Part shown: positions 33,234 through 41,747 of the stretch, piece by piece
Layout of the letters: every line of letters begins with the position of its first letter
Position numbering within the stretch: position 1 is the first letter of the stretch
From: Streptomyces sp. MspMP-M5
GTDB taxonomy: Bacteria; Actinomycetota; Actinomycetes; Streptomycetales; Streptomycetaceae
Length of the DNA: 64,000 nucleotides
Direction: 5' to 3'
NCBI RefSeq assembly: GCF_000373585.1
Contig: NZ_KB891853.1
Coordinates: forward strand, 532,812 to 596,811
Position numbers and translations under genes: made by a program
The notes under the pieces: generated by a model
The model's input: only the letters and a program-made list of their open reading frames with translations
The model's database searches: none
Told to the model about the DNA's origin: nothing

Positions 33234-36200
33234 TTGAGTTCCGACTCAGGGGCACGCACAGCCTTCGCCGAACGCCTCGCGCTGCTGTATACGGAGGCCG
33301 GCAATCCGCCCCTCAAGAAAGTGGCCGAGGCGGTCGGCCGGCTCCAGCGGGTCGACGAGCGCGGGCGCCCGGTCCGGGTGTCCGTGCAGCGGATCAGCGA
33401 CTGGCGGCGGGCCAGGAACGTACCGGCGCAGTTCGCCGCCCTCGCCGCGGTGCTGCACGTCCTGATACCCCAGGCCCGGCGGCTGCGGGCCACCCCGGTC
33501 TCCCCGGGCCTGTACGACCTCGGCCGGTGGCAGCGCCTCTGGGAGCGCGCGGTCGCCGGTCCGGTCGGCGACCGGTCCGCGGCGGCCGACGGGGAGGAGG
33601 TGCGTCCCGCGGCCGAGGCCCCGCCGGTGGCCGGGGTGTGCCCGTACCGGGGGCTGGCCTCGTACCGCCGGCAGGACGCCCGGTGGTTCTTCGGCCGGGA
33701 GCGGAGCACCGACGCCCTCGTCGGCCAGCTCCGCGCGGCGGAGGAGACGGGCGGTCTGGTCATGCTCGTGGGCGCCTCGGGGGCGGGCAAGTCGTCGCTG
33801 CTGAACGCCGGACTGGTGCCCGCGGTGCGGGACGGCGCGCTGGGCGCCGGGGAGCGGGGCGTGCTCCAGCTCGTGCCGGGCGGCGATCCGCTCACGGAGC
33901 TGACCGGCAGCATCCCGGAGCTGGCCGCTGTCCTGGCGGACGGGGCGGAGCCGGCGGCGGAGCGGCCCGGTACGGCGCCCTTCGCGGACGCGGTGCGGGC
34001 GGCCCTCGCGGCCTGGGCGCGGCGCGCGGGCACCCCCGACGCCCGTCCGGTCGTGATCGTGGACCAGTTCGAGGAGGCGTTCACCCTCTGCTCCGACGAG
34101 GCGGTCCGGCGCACCTTCGTCCAGCTGCTCCACGCGGCGGCCACGCCCGCCGGCCCGGACGCCCCGGCCCCCGTCCTCGTCATCCTGGGCATCCGCGCCG
34201 ACTTCTACGAGCAGTGCCTGGCCCACCCGGAGCTGGCCGACGCGCTGCAGCACCGGCACATGGTGCTCGGGCCACTTACCACCGCGGAGCTGCGCGAGGC
34301 GGTGACCGGCCCGGCCAAGGCCGTCGGCCTGGAGCTCGAACCGGGCCTGGCGGAGCTGATCGTCCGCGAGGTGAGCGCCGACGGCCCCCGCGATGGGGGT
34401 ACCTCCCATGCCTTTCGGGCTATGGGGGAACACGACGCGGGGGTGCTGCCGCTGCTCTCGCACGCGCTGCTCGCCACCTGGCAGCGGCGGAAGGCGGGAC
34501 GGCTGACGCTGGCCGGCTACCGCGCCGCGGGCGGGATCCAGGGCGCGGTGGCGGCGACCGCGGAACGCGCCTGGTCCGGCCTGGACCCGACGGCGCGCAC
34601 CGCCGCGCGGCTGCTGCTGCTCCGGCTGGTGCGGCTGGGCGAGGACACCCAGGCCACCCGCAGGCGGGGGACGCGGCGTCAGCTGGCGGAGGAGTCGGCG
34701 GACCCGAACAAGACGCAGGAATCGCTCGAAGCGCTGGTGCACGCCCGTCTGGTGACGCTCGACGCGGACGCCGTGGAGATCACCCACGAGGCGCTGCTGC
34801 ACGCCTGGCCGCGGCTGCGCGACTGGATCGACGAGGACCGCAACGGCAACCTGCTGCGCCAGCGCCTGGAGGAGGACGGCCGGGCCTGGGACGGCTCGGG
34901 CCGCGACCCCTCGCTGCTCTACCGGGGCTCCCGTCTGGAACAGGCCCGCACCTGGGCGCGGTCCGCCGGGGACACCTCGCTGACCCGCAGCGCGGTGGAG
35001 TTCCTGACCGCCTCGGTCCGGCTGCGCAAGCGCTCGGTGCGGCTCCGCCGCGGTGCGGTGGCGGCGCTGGTCGTCATGGCGATGCTGGCCGTCGGTTCCG
35101 CGGTGGTGGCGTGGCAGCAGCGCGACGACACCGTCTTCCAGGGAGTGCTCGCGGAGGCCGACCGTGCCCAGTACACCGATCCGTCGCTGTCGGCCCAGCT
35201 CGACCTGGTGGCGCACCGCCTGCGGCCCGGCGACGAGGGCACCGGCAACCGGCTGAAATCGATCGTGAACGCACCACTGGCCACGCCCCTCCTGGGCCAC
35301 ACCGGCGCCGTCTACCTCACCTCGTTCAGCCCGGACGGGCGGCTGCTGGCCACCGCCTCCTACGACCGGACCGTCCGGCTGTGGGACGTGGCGGACCGCA
35401 CCCACCCGCGCCCTCTGGGCGAGCCCCTCACCGGCCACACGAGCTGGGTGAGCACCGCCGTCTTCAGCCGCGACGGGCACACCCTCGCCAGCGCCTCGGA
35501 CGACGGAACGATCCGCCTGTGGGACGTGCGCGACCCGCGCCACCCCCGTCCGCTCGGGTCCCCGCTCGCCCCGCACGCCGGCACGGTCTACCTGCTGGCC
35601 TTCAGCCCGGACGGGCGAACGATGGCCTCCGCGGGCGAGGACCACACCGTGCGCCTGTGGGACCTGGCCGACCCGGGCCGGCCGGCGCCGCTGGCGACCC
35701 TGACCGGTCACACGGCCCCGGTGCGGTCCGTGGCGTTCAGCCCCGACGGAAAGACGCTGGCCGCCGGCGGCGACACCACGATCCGGCTGTGGGACGTGGC
35801 CGACCGCCGCCGGCCCGAGCCGATCGACACGGTGCTGACCGGCCACACCGCCACCGTGCACTCGGTGGCCTTCAGCCCCGACGGCCGCACCCTCGCCAGC
35901 GGCGGCGCCGACAACACCCTCCGGCTCTGGAACACCGCCGACCCCCGGCACCCGGCCCCGATCGGCCCGCCGCTCACCGGCCACACCGGCCCCCTGTGGT
36001 CGGTGGTGTTCAGCCCCGACGGCAGCATGCTCGCGGCGGGCAGCGCGGACAGCACGGCGACGCTGTGGAACGTCAGCGATCCGGAGTACCCGTCGCAGGT
36101 CGGCGAGCCCCTCGCGGGCGGCAGCGGCGAGATGTACGCGGTCGGCTTCAGCCCCGACGGGCACACCCTCGCCACCGGGAGCGGCGACGGCAAGGTGCGG

Positions 36201-37259
36201 CTGTGGTCGATCCCGGCCGCGGACATGGTCGGCCGGTTCGCCGCGTTCCGCCCCGACGGGCGGGTGCTCGCCACGACCGCCCGCGACGGCCGGATACGGC
36301 TGTGGAACGTGGCGGACCCCGACAGACCGGTGCCGCTGAGCGCCCCCTTCATGCCGCGGGACGGCATCGACCGCTCCCTGCGGTTCTCCCCCGACGGCCG
36401 CACCCTCGCGGTGCACACGGCCCACCACAAGGTGTTCCTGTGGAACGTCGCCGACCCGGCCCACCCGGTCCGCTACGGCGCGCCCCTCACCCTGATGACG
36501 CGCTTCGCGGGCGCCCAGGCCGTGGACTTCAGTCCGGACGGGCGCACCCTGGCGACCGCCATGGACGACCGCACCATCCAGCTGTGGAACGTCACCGACC
36601 CCTCCCATGCCGTCCCGCTCGGCCGCCCGCTCACCGGCCACCAGGGCTACGTCAACACCCTCGTCTTCAGCCCGGACGGCCGCACCCTCGTCAGCGGCAG
36701 CGCGGACGCCACCCTCCGGCTGTGGAACGTCGCCGACCCCCGGCACGGCACCCCGCTCGGCACGCCGCTGACCGGGCACCTCGGGCCGATCAACGTGCTC
36801 GCCTTCAGTCCGGACGGCCGCACCCTGGCCAGCGGCAGCGACGACGACACCGTCCGGCTGTGGAACCTCACCGATCCCCACCGGCCCGCCCGGCTGGGCT
36901 CCGCCCTGACCGGGCACACCGAGGCGGTGGTGTCGCTGACGTTCAGCGGGACCGGCCGGACGCTGGCCAGCGGCGGCAGCGACAACACGGTGCGCTTCTG
37001 GAACGTCCAGAACCCCGCCCGGGCCACCGCCATCGGGCAGTCGACCAGCCCGCGGGCCAAGGCCGGCAACTTCCTGGCGTTCGCCCCGCACAGCCGCATG
37101 CTCGGCGTCTCCAGCGGCGCCGGCACCGTCCGGCTGTGGAACCTCGACACCGGCCAGGCCGTCCGCCGCATCTGTGCGACCACCCGGGGCGTGCTGACGC
37201 CGGAGCGGTGGCACGAGTACCTTCCGCAGCTCTCCTACGAGCCGCCGTGCGACGACTGA
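33234..37259 (+). CDS. HTH-STAND NTPase-WD40 signalling protein (nSTAND1 type)
   Basis: 1341 residues from a TTG with AAGGGGTGGA just upstream. An N-terminal HTH-like region (residues 10-80, VSVQRISDWRRARN) leads to a STAND P-loop NTPase: Walker A GASGAGKSS (180-188), Walker B VVIVDQFEEAF. A single membrane helix (about 603-625, AALVVMAMLAVGSAVVAW) precedes 14 WD40 repeats ending in variants of VRLWDV or LRLWNV, enough for two seven-bladed propellers. STAND proteins switch on by nucleotide-driven oligomerisation after the repeat domain senses a ligand; in bacteria many act in defence or development. A 42-bp in-frame insertion interrupts the NTPase part. Confidence 0.9.
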   Translation: MSSDSGARTAFAERLALLYTEAGNPPLKKVAEAVGRLQRVDERGRPVRVSVQRISDWRRARNVPAQFAALAAVLHVLIPQARRLRATPVSPGLYDLGRWQRLWERAVAGPVGDRSAAADGEEVRPAAEAPPVAGVCPYRGLASYRRQDARWFFGRERSTDALVGQLRAAEETGGLVMLVGASGAGKSSLLNAGLVPAVRDGALGAGERGVLQLVPGGDPLTELTGSIPELAAVLADGAEPAAERPGTAPFADAVRAALAAWARRAGTPDARPVVIVDQFEEAFTLCSDEAVRRTFVQLLHAAATPAGPDAPAPVLVILGIRADFYEQCLAHPELADALQHRHMVLGPLTTAELREAVTGPAKAVGLELEPGLAELIVREVSADGPRDGGTSHAFRAMGEHDAGVLPLLSHALLATWQRRKAGRLTLAGYRAAGGIQGAVAATAERAWSGLDPTARTAARLLLLRLVRLGEDTQATRRRGTRRQLAEESADPNKTQESLEALVHARLVTLDADAVEITHEALLHAWPRLRDWIDEDRNGNLLRQRLEEDGRAWDGSGRDPSLLYRGSRLEQARTWARSAGDTSLTRSAVEFLTASVRLRKRSVRLRRGAVAALVVMAMLAVGSAVVAWQQRDDTVFQGVLAEADRAQYTDPSLSAQLDLVAHRLRPGDEGTGNRLKSIVNAPLATPLLGHTGAVYLTSFSPDGRLLATASYDRTVRLWDVADRTHPRPLGEPLTGHTSWVSTAVFSRDGHTLASASDDGTIRLWDVRDPRHPRPLGSPLAPHAGTVYLLAFSPDGRTMASAGEDHTVRLWDLADPGRPAPLATLTGHTAPVRSVAFSPDGKTLAAGGDTTIRLWDVADRRRPEPIDTVLTGHTATVHSVAFSPDGRTLASGGADNTLRLWNTADPRHPAPIGPPLTGHTGPLWSVVFSPDGSMLAAGSADSTATLWNVSDPEYPSQVGEPLAGGSGEMYAVGFSPDGHTLATGSGDGKVRLWSIPAADMVGRFAAFRPDGRVLATTARDGRIRLWNVADPDRPVPLSAPFMPRDGIDRSLRFSPDGRTLAVHTAHHKVFLWNVADPAHPVRYGAPLTLMTRFAGAQAVDFSPDGRTLATAMDDRTIQLWNVTDPSHAVPLGRPLTGHQGYVNTLVFSPDGRTLVSGSADATLRLWNVADPRHGTPLGTPLTGHLGPINVLAFSPDGRTLASGSDDDTVRLWNLTDPHRPARLGSALTGHTEAVVSLTFSGTGRTLASGGSDNTVRFWNVQNPARATAIGQSTSPRAKAGNFLAFAPHSRMLGVSSGAGTVRLWNLDTGQAVRRICATTRGVLTPERWHEYLPQLSYEPPCDD
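34392..34433 (+). repeat. 42-bp in-frame repeat insertion inside the STAND domain
   Basis: Encodes 14 extra residues (DGGTSHAFRAMGEH) between DGPR and DAGVLPLLSHALL. The DNA begins TGGGGGTACCTCCCATGCC and ends TATGGGGGA, the form of a small dispersed streptomycete repeat normally found between genes. Removing it restores the family sequence without a frame change. Confidence 0.7.
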
Positions 37260-37373
37260 GGAGGACCGTGGCGCCCCTCATGTCACGACGTCGGGTGAAA
37301 CCGGTCACAACTCCGCCCTCCGTTTCGGCAGTTGACTCCCACCGCGGGGACAGCCTTGCTAGGCTTGGTCACA

Positions 37374-37413
37374 GCCCGATCGCTGGTGCATCCCCCGTCG
37401 CCAGCGATCGGGC
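37374..37413 (+). ncRNA. C-loop hairpin RNA or terminator/attenuator upstream of M3 peptidase gene
   Basis: Perfect 13-bp stem GCCCGATCGCTGG / CCAGCGATCGGGC with a 14-nt loop containing CCCCC, followed by GCTTTCC. TAGGCT (37360-37365) 8 nt before it is a good -10, so a transcript could start at the hairpin itself. It could be a 6C-like small RNA, a leader attenuator, or a terminator of the WD40 gene 114 nt upstream; only one such hairpin is clear, while the 6C family has two. Confidence 0.45.
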
Positions 37414-37529
37414 GCTTTCCTGCCCGCCGGCCCCCGGCGCACCCCGGGAACGGGCCGCCGGCCCGGACCGTGTGCCGTCCCGGGAAAGCACCGGACCGCC
37501 GGCAGGCGACCCGCGTAGGGTCGGTCCCC

Positions 37530-39608
37530 GTGACTTCTGCGAAGAGTTCCGAGACGAGTCCGCGCGAGGCGACGGCTGCGGGGGCGAACCCCTTCTTCAC
37601 GGCGAGTGAACTGCCCTACGGGCTCCCGCCCTTCGCCCGTATCCGGCACGAGCACTTCCTGCCCGCCTTCGAGCGGGGCATCGCCGAGCAGCTGGCCGAG
37701 GTGGCCGCCATCGGCGACCGCCCCGGGCCACCGACGTTCGAGAACACCGTGGTGGCGCTGGAGCGCAGCGGCGCGGTGCTGCGGCGGGTCTCCGCGGTGT
37801 TCTTCAACAAGGCGAACGCGGACACCGACGAGGCCACGCAGGAACTGGAGGCCGAGATCGTGCCGCGGCTGGCGGCCCACGAGGACGCCCTGCTGCTGGA
37901 CCCGGCCCTGTTCGCCCGTCTGGAGACGCTCCACGAGGGGCGGGCGGGGCTCGGGCTGGACGGGGAGCAGCTGCGGCTGCTGGAGCGCCAGCACGCCGTG
38001 CGGGTGCGGGCCGGGGCGCGGCTGGCCCCGGAGCAGCAGCGGCGGCTGCGGGAGCTGAACGCCGGGATCGCCGCCCTGTGCACCGAGTTCCGGCGCAATC
38101 TGCGGGCCGACACGGCGGCGGCCGCGCTGGTCGTGGACCGCGCCGAGGAGCTGGCCGGGCTGCCCGGCGACGCGATCGCCACGGCCGCCGAGAACGCCCG
38201 GTCCCTGGGACACCACGGCGCGTTCGCGCTGAGCCTGCTGAACTTCACCAACCAGCCGCAGCTCGCCGCCCTGGAGGACCCGGCGCTGCGCGAACGGCTG
38301 CTGGCCGCGTCCATGGGGCGCGGCGCGGCCGCCAACGGGGCCGTCGCGGTCGCCGTGGCCCGGCTGCGGGCCGAGCGTGCCGCCCTCCTCGGCCACCCCA
38401 GCCATGCGTCCTGGCAGGTCGCCGACCAGACCGCGCGGACGACCGGCGCCGTGGAGGAGATGTTCGGGAAGCTGATCGGGCCGGCGCTGGCGAACGCCGC
38501 GCGGGAGGGCGCGGCGCTGGCGGCGGCCGCCGGCGTCCCGGAGGTCGGCGCGGCCGACTGGCAGTTCCACGCCGAGCGGGTGCGGCGCCAGCGGTTCGAC
38601 CTCGACGCGGCCGCGCTCCGCCCCTACCTGGAGCTGGAGGCGGTCCTGCGGGACGGCGTCTTCCACGCCGCGACCCTGGTGTACGGGATCACCTTCACCG
38701 AGCGGCCCGATCTGGTCGCGTACCACCCGGACGCCCGGGTCTTCGAGGTGCACGACGCCGACGGCGGCCCCCTCGGCCTGTACATCGGCGACTTCCACGC
38801 CCGGGAGTCCAAGCGGGGCGGCGCCTGGATGAACGAACTGGTCACCCAGTCGCACCTGTTGGGGGAGCGGCCCGTGGTGGTCAACAACCTCAACATCGCC
38901 AAACCGGCGGCAGGCGAGCCGGTGCTCCTGAACTGGAGCGAGGTCACCACGCTCTTCCACGAGTTCGGGCACGCGCTGCACGGGCTCTTCTCCGACGTGC
39001 GCTATCCCACGCTGGCCGGTACCGAAGTGCCGCGCGACTTCGTGGAGTTCCCCTCACAGGTCAACGAGATGTGGGCGGAGTGGCCGGAGGTGCTGGCCCG
39101 TTATGCCCGGCACCACCGCACCGGGGAGCCGATGCCGCCCGAACTCCCGGCCAGGCTGCGGGAGGCGGAACGATTCGGCGAGGGGTTCGACAGCGTCGAG
39201 CATCTCGCCGCGGCCGTACTGGACTGGGCCTGGCACAGCCTGCCCGCCGACGAACTCCCCACGGCGGACGGCGTGGCGGCGTTCGAGACCGCCGCCCTGG
39301 AGCGCCACGGCCTGGCCCACCCGGCGATCCCGCCTCGTTACCGGACCGGCTACTTCGCCCATGTCTTCGGCGGCGGCTACGCGGCCGGCTACTACGGGTA
39401 CCGCTGGGCGGAAGTACTGGACGCGGACACCGTGCGCTGGTTCCACGAGAACGGCCGGACGGTCCGCGAGAGCGGCGAGATCTTCCGGCGGGAACTCCTC
39501 AGCCGGGGCAACAGCGTCGACCCGATGGCGGCGTTCCGCGCGGTGGTGGGGCGCGACCCGGACTTCGGGCCGCTGCTGGAGCGGCGCGGGGCGCCGGCCG
39601 CGGAGTAG
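37530..39608 (+). CDS. M3-family metallopeptidase (oligopeptidase A / Dcp type)
   Basis: 692 residues. The zinc site is HEFGHALHGLFSD (HExxH) with the downstream glutamate in VEFPSQVNEMW. The typical C-terminal YFAHVFGGGYAAGYYGYRWAE is present, which makes this a cytoplasmic thimet-oligopeptidase-fold enzyme trimming short peptides. The GTG start is chosen where family similarity begins (NPFFTASELPYGLPPF follows soon after). TAGGGT lies 8 nt upstream, so it may be leaderless, in which case the C-loop hairpin upstream belongs to a separate transcript. Confidence 0.93.
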   Translation: MTSAKSSETSPREATAAGANPFFTASELPYGLPPFARIRHEHFLPAFERGIAEQLAEVAAIGDRPGPPTFENTVVALERSGAVLRRVSAVFFNKANADTDEATQELEAEIVPRLAAHEDALLLDPALFARLETLHEGRAGLGLDGEQLRLLERQHAVRVRAGARLAPEQQRRLRELNAGIAALCTEFRRNLRADTAAAALVVDRAEELAGLPGDAIATAAENARSLGHHGAFALSLLNFTNQPQLAALEDPALRERLLAASMGRGAAANGAVAVAVARLRAERAALLGHPSHASWQVADQTARTTGAVEEMFGKLIGPALANAAREGAALAAAAGVPEVGAADWQFHAERVRRQRFDLDAAALRPYLELEAVLRDGVFHAATLVYGITFTERPDLVAYHPDARVFEVHDADGGPLGLYIGDFHARESKRGGAWMNELVTQSHLLGERPVVVNNLNIAKPAAGEPVLLNWSEVTTLFHEFGHALHGLFSDVRYPTLAGTEVPRDFVEFPSQVNEMWAEWPEVLARYARHHRTGEPMPPELPARLREAERFGEGFDSVEHLAAAVLDWAWHSLPADELPTADGVAAFETAALERHGLAHPAIPPRYRTGYFAHVFGGGYAAGYYGYRWAEVLDADTVRWFHENGRTVRESGEIFRRELLSRGNSVDPMAAFRAVVGRDPDFGPLLERRGAPAAE

Positions 39609-39611
39609 CCG

Positions 39612-39654
39612 GCGGGGCGCCGGCGGCCCGCGTCCCGGGCGGCCGGCGCCCCGC
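39612..39654. terminator. bidirectional terminator between M3 peptidase and lipoprotein genes
   Basis: Perfect 13-bp stem GCGGGGCGCCGGC / GCCGGCGCCCCGC with a 17-nt loop, centred between two convergent stop codons. Confidence 0.85.
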
Positions 39655-39659
39655 TGCTC

Positions 39660-40736
39660 CTACTTCCCGTCGTCCGCCGTCGCCCGCCAGCTGACCGGGC
39701 GGGCGCCGTCAGCGCTGCCCTGGAAGGTCAGCGACGCCGGCGGGTCGCCCTTGGGCAGCATGTGGATGGTGCACTCGGTCACCGTGGCGCCCGGCTTGAG
39801 CATCTTGTCCGGGACCGCCTCGGGGCACTGCGGGACCCCGGGGCCGCCGATGTCCAGCAGGGTCATCTTCCGCGCCTGCCGCCCGCTGGCACCGGTCAGC
39901 GTCAGGCTGTCGTTGAGGCTCGGGAGGAGGTCGTACCGGCCGGTGTTCCGGTAGACCACCGTCACGTAGTACGGGACGAGCTGCTTCTCCTCCGCGCCCA
40001 GGTCGAAGCGGCTCAGATCGTCCAGGGAACCGGTGCGGATGCTCTTCGGGGTGGCCAGGACGGTCGCCGTGCGGCGGTCGCTGTCGGTGGTCACCGCGTC
40101 GGCGGGCTTGTGCGGGGGCAGCACCCCGGACGCGCCCTGCTGCGCGCCGCCGATCTGCCACAGCAGGGTGCCGCCGCCGTCGTCCTCGTAGGAGACGTTC
40201 CCCGGCTTCAGCCCCTTGGGCAGCATGAAGATCTGGCAGACCGCCGAGGTCTCGCCGGCGGCCAGCGTCGCCTTGCCGGACTCCTGGCACTGCGGCGGCA
40301 GACCGTTGCCGGTGGCCAGCGGATTGGTCCGGAACAGCGAGACCTGCTCGCCGGCCTGCCCGTCCACCCCGTTGACGGAGAAGTTCCGCTCCGGGTACAG
40401 CCCGCTCACCGTCTCCTTCCCGGTGTTGGTGTAGGAGACGGTGAGGTAGTACGGGACCAGCCCCTTGAGGTTGTCGTCCAGCCGGATGTGCGAGAGGTCC
40501 GAGGGGTGGCCGGCGGCAAGCCGGGTGGGCTTGAACCGCATCGGGTGCGCCTTGTGGTCGGAGCCGGTCCAGGTGCCGGTGCGGGCCGCGGACTCCATGG
40601 GCAGCGGTTTGGCGGGCACCACGGTGGGCGACGCCCCCGGCTTCGCCCTGCCGGCGGACGCCCCGCCGCATCCCGCGGCCAGCAGCATGAGCACGCCCGC
40701 GCCCACGGCGCCGGCCATCCGTCCGCGTCGCCGCAC
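39660..40736 (-). CDS. secreted lipoprotein with an internally duplicated domain
   Basis: 358 residues. Signal peptide and lipobox LLAAGC give Cys23 as the lipidated residue. The mature part holds two related domains of about 130 residues. Each starts LVPYYLTVSYTNTG or LVPYYVTVVYRNTG, contains a Cys pair (QC...VC and QC...EC), and ends FMLPKGLKPG or HMLPKGDPP. No function is recognised. The GTG at 40736 has a GGGGGG run as SD; a longer start at 40805 would bury the signal peptide. Confidence 0.82.
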   Translation of the reverse strand: MRRRGRMAGAVGAGVLMLLAAGCGGASAGRAKPGASPTVVPAKPLPMESAARTGTWTGSDHKAHPMRFKPTRLAAGHPSDLSHIRLDDNLKGLVPYYLTVSYTNTGKETVSGLYPERNFSVNGVDGQAGEQVSLFRTNPLATGNGLPPQCQESGKATLAAGETSAVCQIFMLPKGLKPGNVSYEDDGGGTLLWQIGGAQQGASGVLPPHKPADAVTTDSDRRTATVLATPKSIRTGSLDDLSRFDLGAEEKQLVPYYVTVVYRNTGRYDLLPSLNDSLTLTGASGRQARKMTLLDIGGPGVPQCPEAVPDKMLKPGATVTECTIHMLPKGDPPASLTFQGSADGARPVSWRATADDGK

Positions 40737-40844
40737 GGAACCCCCCGTCGTCGAAAGGGCCGGCACCTCCGGCCCGGCAGGCCGCCACACTAACCGGCCG
40801 GACACGGCGCGCCTCCGGCGGGCCCGCGCGGACCCGCCGCCCCC

Positions 40845-41678
40845 TCAGGCCGGCTTCGTCGCCTTCAGGGAATACATCAGCGGAACGCGCGGCCGGTCGG
40901 CCGGGAAACGGTAGTAGCCGTCCCCGCCCCGCCGCAGCACACCGAAGCGCTGGAACAGCGTCATGTCGTGCTCGTGCAGGAACTCGACGCGCAGCCCGGC
41001 CCCCGCCACCGCGCTGACCACGTCCCCCAGGGAGTGCTGCCACTCGACGCCCCGGTTGTGGACCGTCGGTGCCTCGAAGTCCGTGTAGCTGCCGGGGGTT
41101 TCCTCGTCCCACGCGGCGCTGCGGAAGTAGTCGTGGGCGACGCGCGAACCGGTCTCCTCGTCCAGCACGTCGCCCAGCGGGTGGAATTCGGCGAGATAGA
41201 GGAAACCGCCGGGCGCGACCAGCGACGCGGCGGTCTCCGCCCAACCGGCCAGATCCGGGAGCCAGTTCACCGCCCCGATGCCGGTGTAGACGATGTCGTA
41301 CGCCGGGTCGGGCACCGCCTCGGCCGCGTCGTAGACGTCGGCGGCGACGAAGGCCGCGCGGTCCGGGCCGTAGCCGAGTTCGGCGGCCAGGTCGCGGGCG
41401 GCCTCGACGGCCGGTTCGGAGAAGTCGAGGCCGACGACCCGGGCGGCGCCGCGGTGCGCCCACGACAGCGTGTCCTGGCCGAAGTGGCACTGGAGATGGA
41501 GCAGGCTCCGGCCGGTGACGTCACCGACCTCCGCCGCCTCGAAGTCGCGGATCACGTCCCGGCTCCGCCGGAAGGCGTCCTGGTCGTAGTAATCGCTGGC
41601 GGTGTGGAGGGCGACGCGCTCGTCCCAGCGCGCACGATTCGCCTCGCGCCAGCCGTCGGGCCCGGTCCGTTCTCGCAT
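40845..41678 (-). CDS. SAM-dependent class I methyltransferase
   Basis: 277 residues. Motif I is LLHLQCHFGQDTLSWA, then GLDFSEPAVEAA (SAM ribose Asp) and AADVYDAAE. The HLQCHFGQDT form of motif I is typical of a small actinobacterial methyltransferase group of unknown substrate. TAACTT is 6 nt before the ATG, with no SD (candidate leaderless). It is divergent from the S9 peptidase gene. Confidence 0.87.
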   Translation of the reverse strand: MRERTGPDGWREANRARWDERVALHTASDYYDQDAFRRSRDVIRDFEAAEVGDVTGRSLLHLQCHFGQDTLSWAHRGAARVVGLDFSEPAVEAARDLAAELGYGPDRAAFVAADVYDAAEAVPDPAYDIVYTGIGAVNWLPDLAGWAETAASLVAPGGFLYLAEFHPLGDVLDEETGSRVAHDYFRSAAWDEETPGSYTDFEAPTVHNRGVEWQHSLGDVVSAVAGAGLRVEFLHEHDMTLFQRFGVLRRGGDGYYRFPADRPRVPLMYSLKATKPA

Positions 41679-41747
41679 GGGCCGAAGTTATCCACAGCCC
41701 GACGGCCTCGCCAACGGAAATTTCCCCGCCGGGCGCAGAATGGCCCC

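Noticed and set aside
33246..37214. 1322-codon antisense frame across the STAND-WD40 gene
   Set aside because: Translates to Gly/Ala/Val/Arg low-complexity sequence without domains.
33182..37609. 1475-codon plus-strand frame overlapping the STAND-WD40 gene
   Set aside because: Arg/Ala/Pro shadow frame produced by the WD40 repeats' codon bias; the frame starting at 33234 carries all the motifs.
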